Shown piece after piece: positions 51,930-62,874 of a stretch of 64,000 bases of DNA (within the stretch, counting starts at the first letter, position 1; the number at the start of each line of letters is the position of its first letter). Both the position numbers and the translations under genes were made by a program. The stretch is from an uncultured Ruminococcus sp. (lineage in GTDB: Bacteria > Bacillota > Clostridia > Lachnospirales > Lachnospiraceae): positions 35,010 through 99,009 of the forward strand of contig CAMMBV010000004.1 in assembly GCA_946494335.1 (NCBI GenBank), given 5' to 3'. The notes under the pieces were generated by a model. The model was not told the DNA's origin, searched no databases, and saw nothing but the letters and a program-made list of their open reading frames with translations.

Positions 51930-54393
51930 AGGCCTGATTCTCGGCGTTATTTTTGTGTTTTCCATCATACTTTTTTCCAATATGCTGAATAAAGATCTGA
52001 CGGAAGAACTGAAGGAAATGGACGATCCCACACTGCCTGTTCTTTACATGGAGCTGTCGGGCTATCCGGTTAATCCCATGTATGGACATAAAACGCAGAT
52101 GGAGCCTGCGTATTTCAGGGAAAGCATCACGCCTGTTTCAACCAAGAAAGAGCTGACGGTGACGGCAGAGACTTTCGGCAATAAGATTGACGGCATTTCC
52201 TATCAGGTGATAAGCGCAGACGGAAGCAAGGTGGTGGAAGAGGCAAAGCTGAACAACCTGTCAGAAGAAGACGGCTATATAAAGGTGGATTTCACACTGG
52301 AAAACAGGATTTTGATGAATCAGGAATATATGCTCTGTTTTGCGGTGGACTGCGGCGGAGACGAGCCGGTATATTATTATACCAGGATCGTTCAGCGTGC
52401 AGGTCTTAATACCAGTCAGTATCTGGAATTTGTCCAGGATTTCTATGAAAGATGTATGAGCAAGGAGACGGCCTCAAGTCTGACCCGGTATATTGAGCCG
52501 GAGGATTATGTGACGAATACCAGTTATACCAGAATTGATATTCATTCCAGCTTTGACCAGATCACCTGGGGCGAGATGGCGCCCACGCTGATCAGAAGGG
52601 CGGTCCCCACCATAAAGGAGATCAACAGCACCACATGCAGCATCGTGCAGGATTATGAGATTACGGCTCAGGATACGGAAGAGAATACGGAGCATTACAA
52701 TGTGCGTGAATTTTACCGGATGCGGTATTCTCAGTCCAGGGTGATGCTACTGGATTTTGAAAGAGAAGCACAGCAGATTTTTGATGCGGATCTTCCGGTC
52801 CTGACCAGTCAGGGCATCAATCTGGGCGTGGCGGATCCGGAGTTTACCTATGCCACCAACAAAAACTCCGATATCGCAGCTTTTGTTCAGGAAGGAGAGC
52901 TGTGGACCTACAACAGAAGCGCCAATAAGGCGGCTCGTATTTTCGGATTTCATGACAGTCTGGAGGAGGAGAATCCCGACCGGCGCAATGATCATCTGGA
53001 TTACGATATTAAGATCATTCGCGTGGGTGAAACGGGAGACGTGGATTTTGCGGTCTATGGCTACATGAACTGCGGTGATCATGAGGGATACAGCGGGGTG
53101 GCGGTTTATCATTACAGTGCGGAGCGGAATGTGGCCGAGGAAGAGGTTTTTGTTCCGTCTGCCAGATCCAGTGATTTCCTGAATGCGGATATGGAAAAAC
53201 TGATTTATGTCAGCCAGGACAATCAGCTGTATTTTATAATGGAAAATACCATGTACCATGTGAATATGGAGGAGAAAACCTGTGAGATTATCCTGGAGAA
53301 TATCGCACCGGGATGTATGGCGGTATCTGCATCCCGGTCTTATGTGGCCTGGATGAATGAAATGGACGAGTATGGTTCCACTGCCGTCACACAGATGAAT
53401 CTGGAAACGGGAGAGCAGACCAGCGTCAGCGCTGCCGGCGGAGAATATATCAAAGTTTTGGGCTATATCAATGATGATCTGATTTATGGTCTGGCCAGAG
53501 GGGAAGACATTGTGACGGATGCGTCCGGCAGCAGAACCTTTGCCATGTATACGGTTCGGATTCAGGATACAGCGGGAGAGATTGTCCGGGAATACAGTGA
53601 AGACGGCGTCTGGGTCAGCGGTGCGGTGGTTCAGGAAGGGCTGGTGGAACTGAAACGGGTTCAGTGGCAGAACGATGCTTACGCAGCCATAACCAGTGAA
53701 AATGTGATGAATAATCTGCAGCCTTCGGAAGAGACTGTAAGTATCCATCTGAGTGTGAATGGAAGAAAAGGTACCCAGGTGGCTCTGGATTTCAGCAAGA
53801 ATGCCCAGAGCCGGAAGCTTCTGGTAGTGAAAGCTGAGTATGTGGTTCCAAAGGAGAGTACCACTGTGGCGGTGGAAGTACCGGCAGCAGAACAGGATCT
53901 TTATTACATCTATGCCGGCGGGGAGCTGTTTGGCACCGGCAGCAGTGTAAATGAGGCGATTCTGACGGCCGATGAAGCCGCAGGCGTGGTCCTGAACGCC
54001 AGTCAGCAGTATGTCTGGGAGCGGGGAAACCGGCAGGATAAGAACCAGATATCACTGGAAGGAATACCGGATGCAGTTCTGGCAGGGACTCTGGATGAAG
54101 CAAAACTTTCCCAGTCTCTTGGAGGAAAGTATGAGGTATTGAATCTGACGGGATGTACACTGGAAAGCGTACTCTATCAGGTCAGCGAGAACAGGGCGGT
54201 GACGGCTCTTACTCCCACGGGCGAAAGCGTAGTGATTGTGGGATATGATTTGTATAATACAATACTTTATAATCCTGCCACCCAGGAGACATACTATTAC
54301 GGCATGAACGACAGCACAAATCTTTTTAACAGCGCCGGAAATGTATTTTACAGCTATATGGAGACATTTGAATCAAAGACAGCACAAGAATGA
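51910..54393 (+). CDS. large extracytoplasmic protein, N-terminal TM anchor, C-terminal peptidase C39-like degenerate domain
   Basis: MKKSLIKGLILGVIFVFSIILFSNML anchor; C-term VLYQVSENRAVTALTPTGESVVIVGYDLYNTILYNPATQETYYYGMNDSTNLFNSAGNVFYSYM. Confidence 0.7.
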   Translation: MKKSLIKGLILGVIFVFSIILFSNMLNKDLTEELKEMDDPTLPVLYMELSGYPVNPMYGHKTQMEPAYFRESITPVSTKKELTVTAETFGNKIDGISYQVISADGSKVVEEAKLNNLSEEDGYIKVDFTLENRILMNQEYMLCFAVDCGGDEPVYYYTRIVQRAGLNTSQYLEFVQDFYERCMSKETASSLTRYIEPEDYVTNTSYTRIDIHSSFDQITWGEMAPTLIRRAVPTIKEINSTTCSIVQDYEITAQDTEENTEHYNVREFYRMRYSQSRVMLLDFEREAQQIFDADLPVLTSQGINLGVADPEFTYATNKNSDIAAFVQEGELWTYNRSANKAARIFGFHDSLEEENPDRRNDHLDYDIKIIRVGETGDVDFAVYGYMNCGDHEGYSGVAVYHYSAERNVAEEEVFVPSARSSDFLNADMEKLIYVSQDNQLYFIMENTMYHVNMEEKTCEIILENIAPGCMAVSASRSYVAWMNEMDEYGSTAVTQMNLETGEQTSVSAAGGEYIKVLGYINDDLIYGLARGEDIVTDASGSRTFAMYTVRIQDTAGEIVREYSEDGVWVSGAVVQEGLVELKRVQWQNDAYAAITSENVMNNLQPSEETVSIHLSVNGRKGTQVALDFSKNAQSRKLLVVKAEYVVPKESTTVAVEVPAAEQDLYYIYAGGELFGTGSSVNEAILTADEAAGVVLNASQQYVWERGNRQDKNQISLEGIPDAVLAGTLDEAKLSQSLGGKYEVLNLTGCTLESVLYQVSENRAVTALTPTGESVVIVGYDLYNTILYNPATQETYYYGMNDSTNLFNSAGNVFYSYMETFESKTAQE

Positions 54394-54408
54394 AAGGAAG
54401 ATGGCGAA

Positions 54409-55524
54409 ATGGACAGCAGAATCAAAAAACTTGCAGAAGGTCTGGTAAATTATTCCTGCAATGTGAAAGAAGGAGATAAGGTATATATCCATTATATCGG
54501 GAAAGACACAAAAGATCTGGCGCGTCAGCTGGTAAAGGAAGTCTATAAGGCAAAAGGAATTCCATTTGTACATTACACAGAGCCCCAGGTACAAAGAGAA
54601 GTACTGCTGCATGCAACAAAGGAGCAGATGGAGTTGATGGCAGAAGTGGACAGCCTGGAAATGTCCAAAATGGACTGTTATATCGGGGTGAGAGGAAGTG
54701 ACAATGTTTCGGAACTTTCCGATGTGCCTTCGGATCGCATGGCGCTTTATGATACCTATTATCAGACGCCGGTCCATCATGGAATCCGCGTGCCCAAAAC
54801 CAGATGGGTGGTGCTGCGCTATCCCAACGGGGCCATGGCCCAGCTTTCCGGAACCAGCGTGGAAGCCTTTGAAGATTTTTATTTTGAGGTATGTACGCTG
54901 GATTATTCCAGGATGAATGAAGCCATGAAACCCCTTATCGAATATATGAACCGCACCGATAAGGTGAGAATGATAGGACCGGGGACGGATCTTACCTTCT
55001 CCATCAAAGGGATTCCGGCCATTCCCTGCGCGGGCAATATGAATATACCGGACGGAGAAGTTTACACTGCGCCGGTGCGGAATTCGGTAAACGGGAAAAT
55101 TACCTACAATACCCCCTCTTTGTATAACGGGTTTACTTATGAGAACGTATGCCTGGAATTCAAGGACGGCAGAATCATCAATGCCACGGCCAATGATACC
55201 GCAAGAATCAATGAAGTCTTTGATACGGATGAGGGAGCAAGATATATCGGAGAATTTGCCATCGGGGTGAATCCCTATATCCTGGAGCCGATGAAAGACA
55301 TTCTTTTCGATGAGAAGATTTCAGGATCCATACATTTCACTCCCGGCAACTGCTATCAGGAAGCGCCCAATGGAAATGCATCCGCCATTCACTGGGATCT
55401 GGTATGGATTCAGCGTCCGGAGTACGGCGGAGGCGAAATCTATTTTGATGATGTTCTGGTGAGAAAAGACGGGAGATTCGTGGTGCCGGAACTGCTGTGC
55501 CTGAATCCGGAAAATTTAAAATAA
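54409..55524 (+). CDS. M29-family aminopeptidase
   Basis: FIPCAGNMNIPDGEVYTAPVRNSVNG; GEFAIGVNPYI; SIHFTPGNCYQEAPNGNASAIHWDLV. Confidence 0.88.
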   Translation: MDSRIKKLAEGLVNYSCNVKEGDKVYIHYIGKDTKDLARQLVKEVYKAKGIPFVHYTEPQVQREVLLHATKEQMELMAEVDSLEMSKMDCYIGVRGSDNVSELSDVPSDRMALYDTYYQTPVHHGIRVPKTRWVVLRYPNGAMAQLSGTSVEAFEDFYFEVCTLDYSRMNEAMKPLIEYMNRTDKVRMIGPGTDLTFSIKGIPAIPCAGNMNIPDGEVYTAPVRNSVNGKITYNTPSLYNGFTYENVCLEFKDGRIINATANDTARINEVFDTDEGARYIGEFAIGVNPYILEPMKDILFDEKISGSIHFTPGNCYQEAPNGNASAIHWDLVWIQRPEYGGGEIYFDDVLVRKDGRFVVPELLCLNPENLK

Positions 55525-55540
55525 GCGGCCCATAAGAAGC

Positions 55541-55598
55541 AGGAAACGCTGTAAAAACAGGAATAACCATATGTTTTACAGCGTTTCTTTTCTTTTTT
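55541..55598 (+). terminator. intrinsic terminator
   Basis: GAAACGCTGTAAAA / TTTTACAGCGTTTC followed by TTTTCTTTTTT. Confidence 0.87.
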
Positions 55599-55669
55599 AC
55601 TTTTCAATGCAACAAATGAGGCCTGATCTGACACTGTATATATGAAATGCATTTCAAGGGGGTGGATAT

Positions 55670-56143
55670 ATGGACGAAAAAAGAGACAGAGATACGTTTA
55701 TCTCTCTGTATGAAACGGTATATCAGGATATGTACCGCTTTGCGTTTTATACGTTGAAAAACCGGCAGGACGCAGAGGATGTGGTACAGGATACGGCGGC
55801 TGACGCATACAGCGGTTTTGGAAAGCTTCGGGAACTGGGAGCATTCCGCGGGTGGATCTTTAAAATACTGTCCAACAAGTGCAGGCGGAAACTGAAAGAA
55901 TACATGACACAGCCGGCGGAGCTTTTGCAGGAGCTGAGTGTGCAGGAAGATCTGACAGAAAGGATACAGGTGAGAAATGCATTCTGGCAGCTGTCGGATG
56001 AAGAACGCCTCATCGTGTCCATGCACGTTTTCGCGGGCTATACGGGAAAGGAGATTGCACGAATTCTCCACAAAAAGGAAGGGACGGTTCGTTCCCGGGA
56101 AAGCCGTGCATTAAAAAAGATGGAACAAATGCTGGAAGAGTAG
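55670..56143 (+). CDS. ECF-type RNA polymerase sigma factor
   Basis: MYRFAFYTLKNRQDAEDVVQDTAADAY; VSMHVFAGYTGKEIARILHKKEGTVRSRESRALKKM. Confidence 0.92.
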   Translation: MDEKRDRDTFISLYETVYQDMYRFAFYTLKNRQDAEDVVQDTAADAYSGFGKLRELGAFRGWIFKILSNKCRRKLKEYMTQPAELLQELSVQEDLTERIQVRNAFWQLSDEERLIVSMHVFAGYTGKEIARILHKKEGTVRSRESRALKKMEQMLEE

Positions 56144-56156
56144 GAGGGCGAATCAT

Positions 56157-58175
56157 ATGAAAGATTACAGTGTTTTAGAGAAAATAAAAAATTCCGCCGA
56201 TTCCTGTGAAATTCCGGAAAATATAAAGCCGGAGAATCTGAATCTTAATCGGCGGGAAGAGGCCGAAGAAACGAAACATAAAAAAACGGGACGCCGGTTG
56301 TGGCAGGCGGGCGCGGCGGCAGCGGCGCTGGTGCTGGTTCTGTCTCTTTCGTTTATAACGATGGGAAACCGGAATCATCAGGAGAACGACACCGCGGTTT
56401 TTGAAAGTACGGACGAGGGCGGCGCCAAAGAAAGCCGGGAAACGTCTTTGAAAGACGAAGGACAAAAAGAACTGAGCGATCTGTATGTGCAGGCGGAAAG
56501 TTACGATGAGGTTTATGAAAGACTGAAGGAAAATCAGTCCCAGGCAAAGTCGGGAACCCTGCTGGACGGCGGTATTGTTATGGAGGAAAAGACCGTGGAA
56601 GAGTCCGCCGCAGCATCAGATGCGGCGTCAGGCAGCGCGGCTTCCTACAACGGCGACTATTCACAGACCAACGTGCAGACGGAAGGTGTGGATGAGGGGG
56701 ATGTGGTAAAGACGGACGGAGAATATCTGTACATTATCCGGGAGGAACAGGATGTGCAGATTGTGAAGATCGACGGCGCAGCGATGGAAGAAACAGCAGT
56801 TATCCGGCCGGATGCCAATGCTTCGGAAAACAGCATCCTGGACATCTATCTGACGGAAGATACGCTTCAGATTATCTGTCAGCGGTACGACGCTCAGATG
56901 GAGGAGGACGGGGAAGACACTTACTATATGAATTACCGCGGCTTCACCAGTGTTTATACATATGATGTGAAGGACAGAAAAAATCCGGTTCTTACCGGGA
57001 CTGTGGAGCAGGAAGGAACGTATTATACCTCCCGCAAATCCGGGGAATACCTTTATCTGTTTACCAGCGTTTATCCCCAGGAAAGTCTGTCAACCCAGTA
57101 CAGCGTGCAGGACCCTCGAAACGGTATTATTCCCCTGGTAAATGGAGAAGCCGTTCCGGTGTCCGACATATATATTCCCGAAGATAAAGGTATGGGAGGA
57201 TCCGAATATATGCTGATCACCTCTGTGAATCAGGAGACGCCGGATCAGATTACTGATCAGAAAGCCATTATGGAATATGCCAGCCGCTTTTACGTGAGTA
57301 CGGAAAATATTTATCTGCAGCGGGAGAACTGGGATCAAAAAGACAACGTCCACACGGCCATCGCCAAATTCAGCTTTTCGGAGGGGAAAATCAAAGGCGA
57401 GAGCGCGGCGGTTGTGAGCGGTTCGGTGACAGATGATTTTGCCTCCAATGAATATGAAGGTTATCTGCGGGTGCTGACCACAGGCTGGAGAGGCGGAGAA
57501 GAGACCAACAGTGTTTATGTGCTGGACTCCGATTTGAAAATCGTGGGGAAAATTGAAGATCTGGCGGAAGGAGAATCTATTTATTCGGCCCGTTTTATGG
57601 GAAATACGGGGTACTTTGTGACGTACCGTCAGGTGGATCCTCTGTTTTCTGTGGATTTTTCCGATCCGGAGAATCCGAAGATACTGGGCGAGCTGAAGGT
57701 TACGGGATTTTCACAATATCTTCATTTTTACGGTGAGAACCGTCTTCTGGGAATCGGATGGGAGACGGATCCGGAAACGGGAGCCTACAAGGGACTGAAA
57801 CTGTCCATGTTTGATGTATCGGACCCTTCCGATGTGAAAGAAATCAATAAACTGGTGCTTAAGAATATAGATTATTTTCCGGGGGAATATAATTATAAGG
57901 CATTTACCGTCAGTCCGCAAAAGAATGTGATCGGCTTTCTGACGACCAGCTACGAGAGCAGCGGGACGGCGGTCAGCTATATGGTATTTTCCTATGATGA
58001 CGAGAACGGTTTTTCCGCTGGCCTGGCTTACAGTATGAAAGACGGCGGTTCGAATCAGGGAGAAGATACCAGGGGCGTTTACGCCGGCAGCACCTTTTAT
58101 GTGGCCGACGCAGACTGCATAACTGCCTTTGATATGGAAAATGGATATGAAAAAATCGGAGAACTGGAGGGGTAA
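56157..58175 (+). CDS. membrane-anchored beta-propeller domain protein, possible anti-sigma partner
   Basis: Cytosolic N-term ~55 aa, one TM (LWQAGAAAAALVLVLSLSFITMG), then secreted propeller-like domain (TNVQTEGVDEGDVVKTDGEYLYIIREEQDVQIVKI). Confidence 0.8.
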   Translation: MKDYSVLEKIKNSADSCEIPENIKPENLNLNRREEAEETKHKKTGRRLWQAGAAAAALVLVLSLSFITMGNRNHQENDTAVFESTDEGGAKESRETSLKDEGQKELSDLYVQAESYDEVYERLKENQSQAKSGTLLDGGIVMEEKTVEESAAASDAASGSAASYNGDYSQTNVQTEGVDEGDVVKTDGEYLYIIREEQDVQIVKIDGAAMEETAVIRPDANASENSILDIYLTEDTLQIICQRYDAQMEEDGEDTYYMNYRGFTSVYTYDVKDRKNPVLTGTVEQEGTYYTSRKSGEYLYLFTSVYPQESLSTQYSVQDPRNGIIPLVNGEAVPVSDIYIPEDKGMGGSEYMLITSVNQETPDQITDQKAIMEYASRFYVSTENIYLQRENWDQKDNVHTAIAKFSFSEGKIKGESAAVVSGSVTDDFASNEYEGYLRVLTTGWRGGEETNSVYVLDSDLKIVGKIEDLAEGESIYSARFMGNTGYFVTYRQVDPLFSVDFSDPENPKILGELKVTGFSQYLHFYGENRLLGIGWETDPETGAYKGLKLSMFDVSDPSDVKEINKLVLKNIDYFPGEYNYKAFTVSPQKNVIGFLTTSYESSGTAVSYMVFSYDDENGFSAGLAYSMKDGGSNQGEDTRGVYAGSTFYVADADCITAFDMENGYEKIGELEG

Positions 58176-58270
58176 ATGGGACATATCTGCCGCAGGTATC
58201 TTGAATCCGGGGAAAAAGCGTGTTAGAATTAAGCATTATGAGAAAAACTATGGAAACGGGAGATAAACAT

Positions 58271-59662
58271 ATGAAACTGACAACGATACGTGAAATTTAT
58301 AAACACAGGGAAGATTACCTGGATCAGGAGATTACTGTGGGGGGCTGGGTCCGCAGCGTACGCGATTCTAAGACCTTCGGCTTTATCGTTCTCCATGACG
58401 GAAGCTTTTTTGAAACGCTTCAGATTGTATATAATGACACTATGGATAATTTTGCAGAGGTGTCCAAATTAAATGTGGGAGCTGCCATTATCGTAAAAGG
58501 CACGCTGGTTGCCACACCGCAGGCAAAACAGCCTTTTGAGATCCAGGCATCACAGGTGACGGTGGAGGGAGCTTCCGCACCGGACTATCCTCTGCAGAAA
58601 AAACGCCACAGTCTGGAATATTTAAGAACCATCACCCATTTAAGACCCAGAACCAACACATTCCAGGCGGTTTTCCGGGTGCGTTCCCTTGTGGCCTACG
58701 CCATTCATAAATTTTTCCAGGAGAGAGGGTTTGTCTATGTACACACGCCGCTGATCACAGGCAGCGACTGTGAAGGCGCCGGGGAAATGTTCCGGGTCAC
58801 CACCCTTGATATGGAAAATCCCCCGAAGACGAAAGAGGGAAAGGTGGATTACTCCAAAGATTTCTTTGGCAAGGAGACAAATCTGACCGTAAGCGGCCAG
58901 TTAAACGGCGAAACCTATGCCCAGGCATTTCGGAATATCTATACCTTTGGCCCCACTTTCCGGGCGGAGAACTCCAATACCACCCGCCATGCGGCTGAGT
59001 TCTGGATGATAGAGCCGGAGATTGCCTTTGCGGATCTGAACGACAATATGGATCTGGCGGAAAGTATGCTGAAATACGTGATCCGCTACGTGCTGGAAGA
59101 GGCGCCGGAAGAGATGAATTTCTTTAATTCCTTTATCGACAAGGGGCTGCTGGACCGTCTGAATCATGTGCAAAATTCTGAATTTGCCCATGTGACTTAC
59201 ACAGAGGCTGTGGAAATTCTGGAAAAGAACAACGACAATTTTGAATATAAAGTGTCCTGGGGCGTTGACCTGCAGACGGAGCATGAGAGATATCTGACGG
59301 AAGAAGTATTTAAACGTCCCGTATTTGTGACCGACTATCCAAAGGAGATCAAAGCTTTCTATATGAAGCAGAACCCGGATGGAAAAACCGTGGCGGCCAT
59401 GGACTGCCTGGTTCCCGGTATCGGAGAAATTATCGGCGGAAGCCAGAGAGAAGACGACTACGATAAGCTGAAAAAACGGATGGAAGAGCTGGATTTGAAG
59501 GAAGAGGATTATAAATTCTATCTGGATCTGAGAAAATACGGCTCCACCCGTCACGCAGGTTTCGGTCTGGGCTTTGAGCGGTGCGTGATGTATCTGACCG
59601 GCATGGGAAATATCCGCGACGTGCTTCCCTTCCCGCGTACCGTAAATAACTGTGAGCTGTAA
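58271..59662 (+). CDS. asnS: asparaginyl-tRNA synthetase
   Basis: [77 protein letters not shown]. Confidence 0.97.
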   Translation: MKLTTIREIYKHREDYLDQEITVGGWVRSVRDSKTFGFIVLHDGSFFETLQIVYNDTMDNFAEVSKLNVGAAIIVKGTLVATPQAKQPFEIQASQVTVEGASAPDYPLQKKRHSLEYLRTITHLRPRTNTFQAVFRVRSLVAYAIHKFFQERGFVYVHTPLITGSDCEGAGEMFRVTTLDMENPPKTKEGKVDYSKDFFGKETNLTVSGQLNGETYAQAFRNIYTFGPTFRAENSNTTRHAAEFWMIEPEIAFADLNDNMDLAESMLKYVIRYVLEEAPEEMNFFNSFIDKGLLDRLNHVQNSEFAHVTYTEAVEILEKNNDNFEYKVSWGVDLQTEHERYLTEEVFKRPVFVTDYPKEIKAFYMKQNPDGKTVAAMDCLVPGIGEIIGGSQREDDYDKLKKRMEELDLKEEDYKFYLDLRKYGSTRHAGFGLGFERCVMYLTGMGNIRDVLPFPRTVNNCEL

Positions 59663-60189
59663 TGGATTACAGATTTTTAACTGCACAGTTTTTGGCGTTT
59701 TTAGGAGCGGTGCTGTATTTCCTTTCCTACCAGTGCCAAAACAACCGCAAACTCTATGTGCTGCAGTTTTTTTCCTATGTATTTTATACCATACACTTTT
59801 TTCTGCTGGAAGCAAACATAGGCGGCATCAGCTATTTGCTGAATCTGGCCAGATCTCTTTTTCTTGCCAGCGGGTGGAAATTCGCACGAAGTAATAAAAT
59901 GTGCATAATTCTGTGTTCTCTTCAGATCCTTGTTGCAGCGGTAACCTGGGAAGGCTGGATATCCCTTCTTCCCACCTGTGCAAACATTGCAGTCACAATA
60001 GGAGGATATACGCACAACGCACGGAAAATCAGAATTGCGACAATGGTTTTTAATTCGCCGCTGTGGATCATTTACAATATGATAATCGGTTCCTGGGTTG
60101 GGGTTCTGGATGAACTGTGCAGCGAGATTTCAGCATTAATCTCAATTCGCAGATATGGCTGGAAGAATTTAGATAAGATCAGAGACTGA
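59662..60189 (+). CDS. YgjV-family inner membrane protein
   Basis: ~175 aa multi-TM; AQFLAFLGAVLYFLSYQCQNNRKLYVLQFFSYVFYTIHFFLLE. Confidence 0.75.
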   Translation: MDYRFLTAQFLAFLGAVLYFLSYQCQNNRKLYVLQFFSYVFYTIHFFLLEANIGGISYLLNLARSLFLASGWKFARSNKMCIILCSLQILVAAVTWEGWISLLPTCANIAVTIGGYTHNARKIRIATMVFNSPLWIIYNMIIGSWVGVLDELCSEISALISIRRYGWKNLDKIRD

Positions 60190-60228
60190 TTTTGCTGTTG
60201 TTTTATGAACAGCTGTCTGACTCATATT

Positions 60229-60268
60229 ATGGGCGTACGTTTCAGTTAAAACGTACGCCCATTTGTTG
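60229..60268 (+). terminator. hairpin terminator
   Basis: ATGGGCGTACGTTT / AAACGTACGCCCAT 14 bp perfect stem, then TTTGTTG. Confidence 0.7.
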
Positions 60269-60285
60269 TGAAAGGCGCCCCTGGC

Positions 60286-60314
60286 TTTACAAAGAACAGG
60301 AGACATGATATCAT
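60286..60314 (+). promoter_or_regulatory. promoter upstream of metallophosphatase gene
   Basis: TTTACA-17 bp-TATCAT with TGn extended -10. Confidence 0.55.
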
Positions 60315-60346
60315 AAACAAACAAATGTTTGGGAGGGCCGTTGTTT

Positions 60347-61399
60347 ATGGAGTTTATACATATAGCGGATGTACATCTGGGAGCGTCGCCGGATGCTGGT
60401 TTTCCCTGGAATGAGGAGCGGACCCGGGAGATATGGGACAGTTTTGGCAGGCTGATCGCTCTGATACGCCGGGAGCGGCCTGCACTTTTGCTGATAGCCG
60501 GGGATCTGTTTCACCGTCAGCCCCTGCGAAGGGAGTTAAAAGAGGTCAATTATCTTTTTTCCACCATACCGGATACTCAGGTGGTGATGATTGCGGGAAA
60601 TCATGATTATATCCGCCCTGATTCCTGGTATCTGAAATACCCCTGGGGGAAAAATGTAATCGGGCTTTGGGGAGAGCAGATGGAAAAAGTACATGTGCCC
60701 CAGGCCGATGCATGGATTTACGGGTTCAGCTATCACAGCAGAGAAATAAAGGAGGCCAGATACGACAGCCTTTTTCCAGGCAGAGAAATGGGAAACCATA
60801 TTCTTCTGGCCCATGGCGGAGATGAACAGCATATTCCCTTTCACAGGGAAAAGCTGACTGCCAGCGGCTTTGACTATATCGCGCTGGGGCACATTCACCG
60901 GCCGGGGATTGTGGCGGGAGACCATATCCGGTATTCCGGAGCTTTGGAGCCTCTGGATCGCAATGACATAGGAGTACACGGATTTGTCCGGGGCAGGCTG
61001 GAGGGCCGGAAAGTAACCACACAGTTTGTTCCCTGGGCCTGCCGTTCTTATATTCCCCTGGAAATACAGGTAACTCCGGAGACGGCACAGTTTTTTCTGG
61101 AGGAAGAGATTGAAAACCGGATAAAGGAGGCAGGTAAAGGCAATATTTTCAGTGTAAAACTAAAAGGTCTCCGGGACCCGCAGACAGTCTTTGACCTTGG
61201 AAGGATTCGCCGGATGGGCAATATCGTGGATGCGGCGGACGAAACCAGTCCGGATTATGATCTGGAACTGCTGGAAGAACAGTATGAAGGAAGTCTCATT
61301 GCTTCCTTTATCCGAAGATTCAAAGATGGTGATTCTCTGGAAAAAAAGGCCTTAAATTACGGACTGGAAGCTTTGCTGGAGGCGAAGAAGCATTTATGA
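60347..61399 (+). CDS. SbcD/YhaO-like DNA repair metallophosphatase
   Basis: FIHIADVHLGASPD; LLIAGDLFHRQPL; MIAGNHDYI; ALGHIHRP. Confidence 0.9.
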   Translation: MEFIHIADVHLGASPDAGFPWNEERTREIWDSFGRLIALIRRERPALLLIAGDLFHRQPLRRELKEVNYLFSTIPDTQVVMIAGNHDYIRPDSWYLKYPWGKNVIGLWGEQMEKVHVPQADAWIYGFSYHSREIKEARYDSLFPGREMGNHILLAHGGDEQHIPFHREKLTASGFDYIALGHIHRPGIVAGDHIRYSGALEPLDRNDIGVHGFVRGRLEGRKVTTQFVPWACRSYIPLEIQVTPETAQFFLEEEIENRIKEAGKGNIFSVKLKGLRDPQTVFDLGRIRRMGNIVDAADETSPDYDLELLEEQYEGSLIASFIRRFKDGDSLEKKALNYGLEALLEAKKHL

Positions 61400-62874
61400 A
61401 AATAAAAAGTCTGCATGTGAAAAATTTTGGAAAAATAAATAACGCCAGGTTTTCCTTCAAAGAAGGGATCAATCTTATCAGCGGGGAAAACGAGAGCGGA
61501 AAAACCACACTCCACACCTTTATCCATTCCATGTTCTACGGGATACGAAGGCTTCGGGGACGGGCGGCGGCCAACGACCGGTACAGCCGCTGCAGGCCCT
61601 GGATTAACAGCAGCTTTTATGCGGGAACATTGACCTTTGAAAGCGGCGGCAAAATTTTTCGCCTGGATCGGGATTTTCTGAAAGGGCAGGAAAAGGCGGA
61701 GCTGGTCTGTGAGTCAGACGGGGAAAAACTGAGCATTGAACAGGGAGACTTAAAGATGCTTCTGGGGAATGTCAGCGAAGCTGTCTTTGACAATACCGTA
61801 TCGGTTGGACAGATGAAGGTGAAAACGGATGAAAGTCTTCTTAGCGCTCTGCGCAGCTATATGGCTGTTTACGGGGAAAGTCAGGCGGCAGGGATTGACG
61901 TGGATGAAGCGCTGTACCGGCTGCGCCTGACGGGAAAAAATCTGGAAAAGCAGATCAGGGCGGAGCAGGAAAAGATCCAGGACAAGATAAAGAAACTGAA
62001 GGACCGGGAAGACTATATAGAGCAGGAGTGTGAGGAGCTGGCCAAAAAAGCAGAAGACGGCGGTATACAAAAAAGCAGCGAGGCAGGTTTCAAATTGAAA
62101 CGAAGGGCCGCTGTATCAGGAGCTGCTGCTGTGTTGGCCGGGCTCCTTGGGATATCAGGCGGATTTCCAGCAGCTGTGTATCCTGTGTTTTTCCTCTGTG
62201 CCCTTTTGGCGGCCGGGATCTGTGGATTCTGGATATGGAAGTTGGGAAAGAAGAAGGCAGGGGAAAGGAAACGAAAACAGCGCCAGCGTTGGGAGAAGGA
62301 ACAGCGGCAGCAGATCCTGGAAGAAAAGAACAGGGAGCTTTTTAATCTGAAAAATGAGATAGCGGAGCTTAAGGAGAGACTTGAAACGCCGCATCCCCTA
62401 AAGGAAGAGTGCCAGGCTCTTTTGCTGGCGGAGGAAGCCATCCGGTCGTTGTCTGCGAAAAAGCAGTCTCTTCTGGGAGGGGCTCTTCAGAAGAAGATGT
62501 CTGTGATTCTGTCTCAAATTACGGAAGGAAAATATACGGGAATTCATATATCGGAGAATTTTGAAATCGGAATCGATGCCCGGGACGCTTATGTCAATCC
62601 GGACCGGCTGAGCCGGGGGACGGTGGAACAGATTTATTTCGCCTTTCGCATGGCGGCTGGAGAGCTTCTCTGTCAGGAAGAATCCCTTCCTTTTCTGCTG
62701 GATGATGTTTTTGCCATGTATGATGAGAGACGGCTGGAAAATGTACTGCGCTGGCTGGCACAGTGCGGCCATCAGATTTTAATTTTTACCTGTCACAGAA
62801 GAGAAAAAATGCTGCTGGAAAAGCTGGGAATACCGTATCATGAAGTGAAATTGGAGGATCAGGTATGTTTATAA
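61396..62874 (+). CDS. compact Rad50/YhaN-like ATPase with embedded TM hairpin
   Basis: P-loop [22 protein letters not shown]-term [16 protein letters not shown]...[15 protein letters not shown]; two TM segments mid-protein. Confidence 0.88.
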   Translation: MKIKSLHVKNFGKINNARFSFKEGINLISGENESGKTTLHTFIHSMFYGIRRLRGRAAANDRYSRCRPWINSSFYAGTLTFESGGKIFRLDRDFLKGQEKAELVCESDGEKLSIEQGDLKMLLGNVSEAVFDNTVSVGQMKVKTDESLLSALRSYMAVYGESQAAGIDVDEALYRLRLTGKNLEKQIRAEQEKIQDKIKKLKDREDYIEQECEELAKKAEDGGIQKSSEAGFKLKRRAAVSGAAAVLAGLLGISGGFPAAVYPVFFLCALLAAGICGFWIWKLGKKKAGERKRKQRQRWEKEQRQQILEEKNRELFNLKNEIAELKERLETPHPLKEECQALLLAEEAIRSLSAKKQSLLGGALQKKMSVILSQITEGKYTGIHISENFEIGIDARDAYVNPDRLSRGTVEQIYFAFRMAAGELLCQEESLPFLLDDVFAMYDERRLENVLRWLAQCGHQILIFTCHRREKMLLEKLGIPYHEVKLEDQVCL

